NCBI RefSeq assembly: GCF_002897295.1
Contig: NZ_BEXF01000024.1
Span: 1 to 64,000 of the forward strand
DNA length: 64,000 bases
From: Brevibacillus reuszeri
Lineage (GTDB): Bacteria > Bacillota > Bacilli > Brevibacillales > Brevibacillaceae
Reading direction: 5' to 3'
Below the pieces are notes generated by a model that was given only the letters and a program-made list of their open reading frames with translations, had not been told where the DNA came from and did not search any database. A program made the translations under genes and the position numbers. This document shows positions 35,758-43,470 of the stretch, piece by piece (the stretch's first letter is position 1; every line of letters begins with the position of its first letter).

Positions 35758-37053
35758 TTAGATTAATAGCTTATACAGCGCTCGTGGTCTGCCTTTATGG
35801 TAGGGTTGTTCTTCCCCAGAAATCTCAGCAAATTGACTGTCCACCAGCTTTTTCAGAAGCCGCTCTGAGGTTCGTTTGCTTACTTGAAGATAGTTTGCCA
35901 AGTCATTTGCTGAAAAGATTTGATTCTGTCTGAGGTCAATAAAATTCATCATTTTCGTAATGGCCGATACGCTCACACCTGTTTTTTTCGCGATCATTAG
36001 CGTTTGATCATCTTGACTCTGCAATTGGAACATCTTCGTTACGGACTTGTTCAACGGACCGATCACTTGCTTGTCCTCTGTCACGATAAACGCAGCATGC
36101 TCCCCCATTTTCTTCGCGTGGTAGAGTCCAATATGAGCATGCTCCTCCGCCTCTACTGCTGTCAACCCAAATCCAAATCCAAAATGAATCGGTGTGTTAT
36201 GCAGCCTTACCAATTGATCGATCAAAGGAAAAACTCGATAATCCTCGGTAATTTGCTGAATACCACCCTTGGTTCCATACATAATGAAGGTATTTCGATC
36301 GATCATCTTGAGCGAGGCATTCATTTTTTGGGAAAACTTCATCAGGAGGTCCTGCATTTGTTTCCATACCTGCTCATCCAAGACTTCTTTTCCTTGTTGA
36401 TCCGCGTTAATTTGGATGATTCCAGTCGCAATCTGCGATTTTTTGCTGAGCAAAAGTTCCCCTTCTGTCACTGCCCTTTGCAGCGTATCGAGAATATTTT
36501 TGTGCGGGATGATCACACGAAAGCTCGGGATGTTTTTCTTTTGCAGCTCGTCAAAAACCGATTGCACGCTCGTCAGTACAAAATCGACATTTCCTGACTC
36601 CCAATTGTGCTGATGAAACGCGACCATCTCTTGTGTAATATAATGATGGTCCGTGTAGATGAACTCTTTTATAAAAATGTTCTCCGGCTCAATCGACAGT
36701 TCACTTAGAATATTCGTCACGATTTCGCGTCGAGGAATATCTATGGACAAGCGGGTCGGCGGAATTTTTCTATGGTGCGTAACGTAATTGAGCGACACGC
36801 TAAACGCGAGCTCATCTGTGGGAATATACATAGCCAGCAAGCCGCGTTCTTCTATTTTTTGCTTCCCCAAATAATAAGGGATGGGTCCTGTGAACAAGAA
36901 AACATCGTTGTTGATGGCTTCATCGATCAACTGTTCACTGTCTTCCGGACGATCGTACACGTAGGGACGAATATGTACTTGCTCATGTGTATTTGAACTA
37001 ATTACTTTTTGAACCATATTTTTGGTCCCTATCACTGCAACGCGAATTTCCAT
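35758..37053 (-). CDS. Transcriptional regulator with GGDEF-like middle and winged-helix C-terminus (paralogue 2)
   Basis: 431 residues (AGGAGGACAGGA before the ATG), exactly the length of the protein at 18,978-20,273. Shared landmarks in order: VAVIGTKN near the N-terminus, FTGPIPY, LSIEPENIFIKEF, FHQHNWESGN, GFGFGLTAVEAEEHAHIGLYHAKK in the degenerate cyclase-like middle, and a C-terminal HTH (FSANDLANYLQVSKRTSERLLKKL) with a wing ending GRPRALYKLLI. No catalytic GGDEF residues. It sits just downstream of the M20/CapA operon and is the best candidate to bind the TAACGAC repeats in front of it and of the peptide-transporter operon. Confidence 0.75.
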   Translation of the reverse strand: MEIRVAVIGTKNMVQKVISSNTHEQVHIRPYVYDRPEDSEQLIDEAINNDVFLFTGPIPYYLGKQKIEERGLLAMYIPTDELAFSVSLNYVTHHRKIPPTRLSIDIPRREIVTNILSELSIEPENIFIKEFIYTDHHYITQEMVAFHQHNWESGNVDFVLTSVQSVFDELQKKNIPSFRVIIPHKNILDTLQRAVTEGELLLSKKSQIATGIIQINADQQGKEVLDEQVWKQMQDLLMKFSQKMNASLKMIDRNTFIMYGTKGGIQQITEDYRVFPLIDQLVRLHNTPIHFGFGFGLTAVEAEEHAHIGLYHAKKMGEHAAFIVTEDKQVIGPLNKSVTKMFQLQSQDDQTLMIAKKTGVSVSAITKMMNFIDLRQNQIFSANDLANYLQVSKRTSERLLKKLVDSQFAEISGEEQPYHKGRPRALYKLLI

Positions 37054-37155
37054 TCCTGTCCTCCTGAACCCAACACAATGATAATTGTACTTTCATATTT
37101 ACCAATGAAGAACAACTTTTGCAAGAAATATTCGGACCAATCAAGAGAAAGGTAG

Positions 37156-37205
37156 AAAAAGCCAGTGATACTTGTCCATAGAGTACCACTGGCTTGCCTA
37201 TGATT
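37156..37205 (-). terminator. Terminator of the M20-to-CapA operon
   Basis: AAGCCAGTG and CACTGGCTT (37,159-37,205) form a nine-pair stem followed by TTTTTCT on the minus strand. Confidence 0.75.
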
Positions 37206-37213
37206 ATTCGTTG

Positions 37214-38551
37214 TTACAGAACTACCCGTCCATTTTCGTCTATTTTGGTGCCGAATTCGCTGGATAGTTCGCTAAATTTCTGAAGAATTTCTTCTGCCCG
37301 TTGACCTTTTGCCAAGAATGGTCTGCCCCGCTTGTGTGGCTTATTCGAGTAGGTCAGTTCAACCGGGGTGATATCTAGCTGAACCAGCTTGCCGTCCTCA
37401 AATCGGCAAACAGGTACAACCGTCTGCCAGTACAATGAGTCGCCAGGGAAGCCTTTTTTCCCGTCCTGGCTGCGAATGCGGAATACTTCGCTTGGCGCCA
37501 AGTTTTTATCGATTCCGAACCGTTTATACGAATCCGCGGGCAGCTTGTAAATCAATTCATTTTGACCAATAAAGTTGCCGATGCTGTAAAAAATCGGTTT
37601 CCCCTCGTACAGCTCCATCCCTCTCAAGAGATGCGGGCCATGTCCAACGACAATATCGGCTCCTGCATCGATGACGCTTCGAGCAAACATCTGAATGAAT
37701 TCAGCTGGCTGCTCTCTGGTATCCCCTTGCTCATGCGCATGCAGACTGACAATAACGATGTCCGCGCGAGATTTCGCTTCCTTTACCCATTTTACAATTT
37801 CGGCTAAATCCTGTGCATTTGGCACTGTACGTACCGCCGCTTTTTCAGCCGCACGAAAATTGGCATTCAAGGTTCCGGCTACCCGCAAATTGGAGTCTAC
37901 CAATGGAAGCAGGCTAGCATCCTTGGTATCTGCAGCAAAGCCAAGTCTGACCCATTCCTTGCGCTGTGTTTCCAGGCCCAGGTCATCAGAAACCTGACGC
38001 AGCACAGACAGCTGCTCTTCCGTTACTTCATAGACCACATCAAAATGAAGGGGATTCACACCTGGACGTCCTTTTGCCTCCGGGCTTTGGTCTCCAGCTG
38101 ACTGTTCTTCAAAGAAGGTGGATGTGCAGGAAATCATCGCTACGCTGCCAGCATCCGTATCATAGTAGACAGGCATCCGGGAATCTGCGAGATTACGCCC
38201 TGCTCCTGCATAGGACATATTTCTGTCTTCCAGCTCTTTGAAAGTAGCCAGCAATCCTTCTACACCATAGTCTAGCGCGTGGTTATTGGCAACGGAGAAC
38301 AAGTTAAAGCCCATATCCACCAGCTCATCCAGTACCCACGAGTGAGCCGCGAAGTGTGCCCCGTCGCTTCTTGCTGCCGGATGCCCCTGAAAATCGTTTG
38401 GCAGTACTTCCAGATTGGTAAAGGAAACATCTGCTTCCTTGATCAGCTTCACCAGCTCTTTCGTCGGTTCGTCCTCATAGACACCGATGCGTCGTGCGAT
38501 AATGCTGTCTCCTGTTAGTACAATTTTCAATCCTTCTTCATTGTGATTCAT
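37214..38551 (-). CDS. CapA-family protein (PGA_cap metallophosphatase fold)
   Basis: 445 residues beginning MNHNEEGLKIVLTGDSIIARRI. Motifs VSFTNLEVLPND, FSVANNHALDYGVEGLLATFKEL, IVIVSLHAHEQGD and GADIVVGHGPHLLRGMELYEGKPIFYSIGNF are those of the CapA/PgsA family with a calcineurin-like fold and metal-binding Asp/Asn/His residues. There is no signal peptide or anchor, unlike PgsA, so it is probably a cytoplasmic hydrolase. It ends an operon with an M20 amidohydrolase, a permease and a serine hydrolase, pointing to breakdown of an imported amide or peptide-like compound. Confidence 0.85.
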   Translation of the reverse strand: MNHNEEGLKIVLTGDSIIARRIGVYEDEPTKELVKLIKEADVSFTNLEVLPNDFQGHPAARSDGAHFAAHSWVLDELVDMGFNLFSVANNHALDYGVEGLLATFKELEDRNMSYAGAGRNLADSRMPVYYDTDAGSVAMISCTSTFFEEQSAGDQSPEAKGRPGVNPLHFDVVYEVTEEQLSVLRQVSDDLGLETQRKEWVRLGFAADTKDASLLPLVDSNLRVAGTLNANFRAAEKAAVRTVPNAQDLAEIVKWVKEAKSRADIVIVSLHAHEQGDTREQPAEFIQMFARSVIDAGADIVVGHGPHLLRGMELYEGKPIFYSIGNFIGQNELIYKLPADSYKRFGIDKNLAPSEVFRIRSQDGKKGFPGDSLYWQTVVPVCRFEDGKLVQLDITPVELTYSNKPHKRGRPFLAKGQRAEEILQKFSELSSEFGTKIDENGRVVL

Positions 38552-38573
38552 CTTGGTTTCCTCCTACACCCTG

Positions 38574-39371
38574 TTAATCTCTCTGGTAAAACGTATCAAA
38601 CACGGCTTTTCCCACTTTGGCGATAAATTCTCGCCCGGCAGCTTCATCCGCCAGGTCTCTTGTGAGAACCGCCATCGTAATGTACCGGTCGCCCATTTTC
38701 AGGATGCCAGCATCATGCTCAATTCCTGCCAGCTCCCCTGTTTTATGGGCGAAGCTTGCGTCTGGCGGCAGCTCACCGAGGAAATAAGCGGGCAGCTTCG
38801 TATGGAACTGCTGTTGTCGCATCATTTGAAAGGCTGCCTCTTTTCTGGATGAATCCAGCGTATCTCCTGTAATGATCTCTTTCAGGAGCAAGCCGATATC
38901 CTGCGCAGAGGTGTAATTGTCCTTCCCCTGCCGCACGGCCTCTGTGTCCATCATTTTTCTCGCCAGTACAGTATGCTGACAACCGAGACCCGCTGCCAAT
39001 TGATTGACCGCTTCCATCGTTACTTTTTGAATGACCAGATTCGTAGCCGTATTATCGGAAATCGCAATCATCAGCGTGACCAGGTCCCGCAGAGGAAGCT
39101 GGATCTCCGATGAGAGGTCGGCGAGCACTCCCATCCCCCCGACTCGTTCTTCAGCGGGAATCGCCAGGCTGGTGTTTAAGTCTGTTTGACCCACCTGCTC
39201 CTGTCTCAGCGCTTCGAGCATGATTGGAATTTTAATGAGACTTGCAGATGGGAAGGCTTCCTGCTCGTTCAGGCTGACACGCCCCTCATCCCACTCGATG
39301 AATACAGCTACTCGTCCGTCGATAGAAGCTGCCAGCTCCTGAATCGTCTGTTCCAGCTTGCTCTTCTTCAT
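38574..39371 (-). CDS. Class A beta-lactamase-like serine hydrolase without signal peptide
   Basis: 265 residues. The three penicilloyl-hydrolase motifs are present: SLIK (Ser44, Lys47), SDN (105-107) and KTG (210-212). The omega-loop ExxLN motif with the deacylating glutamate is not evident (MMDTEAVRQGKDN in the corresponding place), and no signal peptide is present, so a resistance beta-lactamase is unlikely. A cytoplasmic amide, ester or peptide hydrolase acting with the neighbouring M20 and CapA proteins is a better guess. Confidence 0.85.
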   Translation of the reverse strand: MKKSKLEQTIQELAASIDGRVAVFIEWDEGRVSLNEQEAFPSASLIKIPIMLEALRQEQVGQTDLNTSLAIPAEERVGGMGVLADLSSEIQLPLRDLVTLMIAISDNTATNLVIQKVTMEAVNQLAAGLGCQHTVLARKMMDTEAVRQGKDNYTSAQDIGLLLKEIITGDTLDSSRKEAAFQMMRQQQFHTKLPAYFLGELPPDASFAHKTGELAGIEHDAGILKMGDRYITMAVLTRDLADEAAGREFIAKVGKAVFDTFYQRD

Positions 39372-39390
39372 GTCTTTACACCTGCCTTAT

Positions 39391-40704
39391 TTATAGAAGA
39401 AACGCGTATACAATCACTAGAAGCATCACTGCTACTGTCGCTACGACACCGAAGATGATGACGTTTTTCAAGTCATTGGATCTGGCAAGACCCATGGCAC
39501 CAATCGCGTCTCCCGTCGGGTACAGGAAGGATGGCATTTGCGAGCCTACCAAGAGCGCCAGCGCCCAAATCGACATCGGGACATGCAGATTGGTTACGGT
39601 CGGCAGGAACATCTTGTGCATCAGGATTGAGTGCGCAACCGCAGCGCCTGGAATACCCGCGACGTTGACGAGCGTGCTGATGATGATCATTCCTGTTTGA
39701 CCACTGCTTTCTACTAAAGGCAGCAGCAGGTTCTTCAGCGCTTCGAATCCGCCCATTTTTTCGATGAAGTAGATAAATGGCGTAAAGAGTACAAATTGCA
39801 GGAAAATCCACAAAAGCGGCTTCGCGCCTTCTACGAAGGTTTCGGAAATCTGGTTGGGATTCATGCGGCCAGCAAGACCTGTGACAATCGCTGTAAGCAA
39901 GATCACCACGATGGTAAAGTTCGCTCCGCCCTTCACCGTAATTCCGTAAATAATCGCACCGATCAGCGTAATCAGAAAAGCTGCTGTAGCTTGCTTGGAA
40001 ATCTTCACTTGCAGAGGGTCGTGGTTTGGCTCCTCTACATGCACGTTGGCATCTTCACTCGGATAAGCATGATCCTTGAGGCTTTTTTTCAAAATGACCT
40101 TGCTGTAGACAAACGTAACGATGAGCAGCACGATCGCATAAGGCAGTCCTGCGTGTATCAGCACTTGCGGATAGCTGAGGCCCGTTAGCTCCATCAACGT
40201 CACCATCGGAGGAGTAAAAGGTCCAAGCAACAATCCTGCCGCTGCCGCACCATGAAACAAAATGGCAACGACACTGGAGGAAAGACCTGCTGCGGCAACG
40301 ACTGGGATCAGCACGGGTGCGATAATCGCATTAGCGCCTGCGAGCGTCCCCAGCAAGGCAGACAATACACAGGATGCAATCATGGTGCTGACCATTGCTT
40401 TATTCGGAGAGTTAATACCTACCCGCTTTAAAATAAAGCTCACAATATTCCGGGCTACCCCGGTCTTCTCAGCGATTTTCCCTAAACCGCCGCCTGCCAG
40501 AATGACCAGCCCGATATAGGCGACAAAGTCCGTCATCCCGTTTTTCGCGATGACCGTAGCGACATCCATCAAGCTCGCTCCGCTCATCACGGCCCCGACA
40601 ATAATGGCGCCGCCAATCGCAGCGATCGGATTCCACTTCCGAAAGATCAGAACAATGAACAGAAACAACGGAATGAGTCCCCAAAGCGATGGAGCAGTTA
40701 CCAT
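39391..40704 (-). CDS. Ion-transporter-superfamily permease (GntP/CitM/NhaC-like)
   Basis: 437 residues with about 11-12 membrane helices. N-terminal IPLFLFIVLIFRKWNPIAAIGGAIIVGA, LVILAGGGLGKIAEKTGV and two re-entrant-type segments (GTLAGANAIIAPVLIPVVAAAG and NVAGIPGAAVAHSILMHKMFLPT) suit the IT superfamily of carboxylate/proton or sodium symporters. AAGGAGGTATTGCC fixes the start. Lies between the M20 amidohydrolase and serine hydrolase genes, so it probably imports their substrate. Exact family uncertain. Confidence 0.8.
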   Translation of the reverse strand: MVTAPSLWGLIPLFLFIVLIFRKWNPIAAIGGAIIVGAVMSGASLMDVATVIAKNGMTDFVAYIGLVILAGGGLGKIAEKTGVARNIVSFILKRVGINSPNKAMVSTMIASCVLSALLGTLAGANAIIAPVLIPVVAAAGLSSSVVAILFHGAAAAGLLLGPFTPPMVTLMELTGLSYPQVLIHAGLPYAIVLLIVTFVYSKVILKKSLKDHAYPSEDANVHVEEPNHDPLQVKISKQATAAFLITLIGAIIYGITVKGGANFTIVVILLTAIVTGLAGRMNPNQISETFVEGAKPLLWIFLQFVLFTPFIYFIEKMGGFEALKNLLLPLVESSGQTGMIIISTLVNVAGIPGAAVAHSILMHKMFLPTVTNLHVPMSIWALALLVGSQMPSFLYPTGDAIGAMGLARSNDLKNVIIFGVVATVAVMLLVIVYAFLL

Positions 40705-40738
40705 GGCAATACCTCCTTAGATGACTTGGTTTTATGGA

Positions 40739-41932
40739 TTAACGTGAGCGTAAAAAGCGCAGTGCTGTTTCTGCCAGCATCTCGGAACCAGTGGTCAGCA
40801 TCCCCTCATCCAGCATGAACCTCGGATGATGCAGCGGTGCATTGAGAGAAGTATCCTCAAAGCCACACCCCAGCCAGAAGAATGCTCCGGGAAAATGCTG
40901 CAAATAAACGGCAAAATCTTCGGCTACCATGGCAGGCTCTACCTGAGGAAGCGCTCGATCTCCTAGCAATGCAGTGCTTGCCCCACGCACGATTTCGACC
41001 ATTTCTGATGTATTGGAGAGAACCGGATAACCGAGCTGGTAATCGATTTCTACCGTAGCCCCCATGCTCTCAACCACACTTTGCACAATCGAATAAAAAC
41101 GTTCTCTTATCATTTCCCGTGTCTTGGGCACGAAGGTTCGGACAGTTCCCTCAAGCAAGGCTTCGCTCGCAATCACGTTGTGGCCTGTACCCGCCTGAAT
41201 TTTCCCCAAGGTGAGCACTCCTGCATCCAATGGATTGACGTTGCGGCTGACGATCGTTTGCAGAACCTGCGCCACCTGTACAGCCACGATAGCGGCATCG
41301 ATCGTTTCATGCGGCATGCTGGCATGTCCGCCTTTTCCAATGATCCGAATCCGAAATCGGTCGGAAGCGCCCATGAAATTCCCTTCTCGTACCCCAACCT
41401 GCCCCGCAGGCAAGGACGGCCATACATGCAGGCCGAAGATCGCATCTGGCTTCGGATCGAGAAAGGCCCCTGCTTCGATGAGCGGCTTTGCGCCACCGAC
41501 AGGACTGTTCTCCTCTGCTGGCTGGAACACCAGAAGAACCTGGCCTGGCAGCTCCTGCTCCACACTCTTGAGAATTTTGGCTGCGCCGAGCAGCATCGCG
41601 GTATGTGCATCGTGTCCACATGCATGCATGACACCTTCGTTCTGGGAAGCAAAGGATACACCCGATTGTTCGAAAATAGGCAGTGCATCCATGTCGGCAC
41701 GAAGCGCTACGGTAGGTCCGTCTTTCTTTTGACCGATGATTGCCAACACTCCATAACCTGCCAAATTGTGGCGGATCTCATGAATCGAGAGCTTCTTCAG
41801 TTCTTCTATTACACGCTGGGAAGTACGCTGTTCTTGCCCGCTTAACTCAGGATTGCGATGAAATTCTCGGCGAAGCTCCTTGATGTAGTTTTCATCTGCT
41901 TTCCCTTTTACGGTTGCGTTCATTCGTGTCAT
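40739..41932 (-). CDS. M20-family amidohydrolase (N-acyl-amino-acid or hippurate hydrolase type)
   Basis: 397 residues. REFHRNPELSGQE, ALRADMDALPI, HACGHDAHTAMLLGAAKIL and FQPAEENSPVGGAKPLIEAGAF are the metal-binding and catalytic motifs of the M20D group. It hydrolyses the amide of N-acyl amino acids, hippurate-like compounds or peptides in the cytoplasm. GAGGAGG precedes the ATG. First gene of a four-gene operon read from a strong sigma-A promoter at 42,089-42,117, with two sets of TAACGAC repeats in the leader. Confidence 0.93.
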   Translation of the reverse strand: MTRMNATVKGKADENYIKELRREFHRNPELSGQEQRTSQRVIEELKKLSIHEIRHNLAGYGVLAIIGQKKDGPTVALRADMDALPIFEQSGVSFASQNEGVMHACGHDAHTAMLLGAAKILKSVEQELPGQVLLVFQPAEENSPVGGAKPLIEAGAFLDPKPDAIFGLHVWPSLPAGQVGVREGNFMGASDRFRIRIIGKGGHASMPHETIDAAIVAVQVAQVLQTIVSRNVNPLDAGVLTLGKIQAGTGHNVIASEALLEGTVRTFVPKTREMIRERFYSIVQSVVESMGATVEIDYQLGYPVLSNTSEMVEIVRGASTALLGDRALPQVEPAMVAEDFAVYLQHFPGAFFWLGCGFEDTSLNAPLHHPRFMLDEGMLTTGSEMLAETALRFLRSR

Positions 41933-41982
41933 GCTGATCCTCCTCGCTCAAGAAAACGCTTGCATTGTTAAAAATAAAAATT

Positions 41983-42072
41983 GACGTTTAATAGTCGTTA
42001 AATCGCGATAAAATATGAGGCTCTTTGTTCGCCCCCCTTTTGACCTGTTAATTTGTCGTTTAGTCGTCGTTA
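41983..42072 (-). promoter_or_regulatory. Two sets of TAACGAC direct repeats in the M20 operon leader
   Basis: On the minus strand, ATAACGAC-GAC-TAAACGAC (42,073-42,055) and TAACGAC-TAT-TAAACGTC (42,000-41,983). CGAC cores are 11 bases apart in the first set, with a CGTC variant in the second. The first set starts about 10 bases after the predicted transcription start, as in the peptide-transporter operon. Confidence 0.65.
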
Positions 42073-42088
42073 TGTGACTTGTAAATTT

Positions 42089-42117
42089 ACTATACTCATA
42101 TTTTTATAGCCTGTCAA
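42089..42117 (-). promoter_or_regulatory. Sigma-A promoter of the M20-to-CapA operon
   Basis: Minus strand TTGACA (42117-42112), 17-base spacer, TATAGT (42094-42089). Start near 42,082, leader about 150 bases. Confidence 0.7.
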
Positions 42118-42194
42118 TTTAATATTCGATATTTTTAGTTTACTTTGGGTGTTGATATGTTGGGGGGAAATATGAGAAGGCGATGACGTACAAA

Positions 42195-42392
42195 CAAAAA
42201 ACCACCTTCATCAGGCGGCTTCTCTTGTGTTTGGCGGTTCCGGATTCGCGAAGTGACACGCTTACCCATTACCTAGCCTGATTGATCTTCTTCCTTCGGC
42301 TCCAGGCGGAAGGCTCCAGCGTATCCCACTAAGGTTGAGCTCCAGTCATTGCACACTGGTAGAAGCAGTATGAGGACCTTACTGGTTATCCA
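42195..42392 (-). repeat. tmRNA remnant 1 (terminator plus internal part of ssrA)
   Basis: A hairpin (ACCACC...GGCGGC) like that of the true ssrA terminator is followed by about 157 bases matching the ssrA interior, e.g. CCTAGCCTGATTGATCTTCT and TCCCACTAAGGTTGAG. The T-arm and acceptor are deleted between the hairpin and TTCCGGATTCGCG. Similarity ends at ACTGGTTAT, which in ssrA adjoins the tag stop codon. The fic stop codon lies in this end. Confidence 0.8.
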
Positions 42393-42975
42393 ATTTATCC
42401 GACAAAACTGTTTTCATAACTTCTCGCAATTCTGAATCATCTTTAGGAGAAAGGATCATTGCTTTTAGTATTTGGGAACCCTTAACGCTTGTCCAATTGA
42501 TCTGATATCCTGCTTGTAAAGCTAAGCTTCGAATAAACTCGCGCTGAACTCGACCATTCCCTTCCCGAAATGGATGAAGGACGTTTAACTCCACGAGATA
42601 GTAGGTTAACCTATCTACAAAGTGATCAAAGGATAACTCCTTCAGAAAACACTCTTCCTTCAATTTACTTAGCAGCTCATCGGTTTGTTCATGCAAAAAT
42701 CGCGCTGTAGCAAAGCGAAAATTCCCTTTGGAAATGTCTTCGTCCCGCATCTTCCCAGCAAAGGGGTAAACATTTCCAAAAATAAACGTATGAATATCGC
42801 ATAAGTGCTTTTTATCAAACTTCCCTTTCAATGGTCTCAGATAAAGGGTTCTTAGCCGCTCGGCAGTTACGATCCGTTCAAATGCTTCGAGTTGAGCCTG
42901 TTCTGTAAAGCCAGGAAGATTTATTAAAACGTCGCTATCAGGATAGCAATACTTAGACTGACCCTGTTCATACAT
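42379..42975 (-). CDS. Fic-family protein (AMPylase toxin type)
   Basis: 198 residues. The Fic core HPFREGNGRVQREF (catalytic His134) matches HxFx(D/E)GNGRxxR completely, and the flap/anchor region FAGKMRDEDISKGN is present, so it should transfer AMP (or a related group) from a nucleotide to target proteins. It starts eight bases inside the preceding small gene, whose product carries the inhibitory motif of VbhA-like antitoxins. The last codons and stop fall in a tmRNA remnant, so the original C-terminus may have been altered. Located at the distal end of the ssrA-linked cargo region. Confidence 0.92.
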   Translation of the reverse strand: MYEQGQSKYCYPDSDVLINLPGFTEQAQLEAFERIVTAERLRTLYLRPLKGKFDKKHLCDIHTFIFGNVYPFAGKMRDEDISKGNFRFATARFLHEQTDELLSKLKEECFLKELSFDHFVDRLTYYLVELNVLHPFREGNGRVQREFIRSLALQAGYQINWTSVKGSQILKAMILSPKDDSELREVMKTVLSDKLDNQ

Positions 42976-43210
42976 TTTTGGCTATTTCCTTGGCACGAGC
43001 TAAAAATTCACTGTAGCTCATTTTGCCATCCGCACGATCTAACAATAAGCGATCTTCTTCGGGAGTTAAAACAAGCCCTTCAATCTCTAACGATGCTTTT
43101 GCATTTAATAGAGCACTTCTAAGCTGTTGCTGTGAGTATCTTTTCAGGACAATCACCCTTTTCCTTCGGGTAAGTACTTTTTTGCGCAAACTTGCTACAT
43201 GTATATGCAT
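42968..43210 (-). CDS. VbhA-type antitoxin of the Fic protein
   Basis: 80 residues, ATG at 43210 with AAGGAG ten bases upstream. SLEIEG (residues 40-45) matches the (S/T)xxxE(G/N) inhibitory helix motif, whose glutamate blocks ATP binding in class I Fic proteins. The C-terminal LDRADGKMSYSEFLARAKEIAK is the usual VbhA-like tail. The gene overlaps fic by eight bases, the standard antitoxin-toxin order. The basic N-terminus (about 1-23) is longer than in typical members, and a later start is possible. Confidence 0.85.
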   Translation of the reverse strand: MHIHVASLRKKVLTRRKRVIVLKRYSQQQLRSALLNAKASLEIEGLVLTPEEDRLLLDRADGKMSYSEFLARAKEIAKNV

Positions 43211-43391
43211 CTAAGTTTGTCTCCTTTCCCAAACAAATACTCTATTTACATTATATCAAAAACCTCGTTCAAAGTTTAGAAAGCCTCTATTAACCTGTTG
43301 ATGATGGAAAAAGATACCTTAATTAGCTAAGGAAATCATTATTATTATTTTTTCCAAAACCCTAAACATTTATGACGCTTTACAAAATGGC

Positions 43392-43460
43392 AAAACACCA
43401 CTCTTATCGAGTGGTGCAGTGTTCAATGTTAGGCGGAGGATTCAAACTCCTGTACTACAT
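43392..43460 (-). repeat. tmRNA remnant 2 (terminator plus T-arm-like segment)
   Basis: The stem CACCACTC/GAGTGGTG (43,396-43,416), usable as terminator of the hydroxylase gene, is followed about 15 bases later by AGGCGGAGGATTCAAACTCC (43,431-43,450). That segment corresponds to the acceptor and T-arm end of ssrA in the same orientation. Further similarity is lost. Weaker than the other remnants; the identical layout (hairpin, then T-arm) supports it. Confidence 0.55.
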
Positions 43461-43470
43461 CATTTTCTAT

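Noticed and set aside
38574-39371. Antibiotic-resistance beta-lactamase
   Set aside because: No signal peptide and no recognisable omega-loop glutamate; the operon context is catabolic.
43431-43455. tRNA gene suggested by the GGATTCAAACTCC T-arm-like segment
   Set aside because: No anticodon or D arm around it; the layout matches the other tmRNA fragments.
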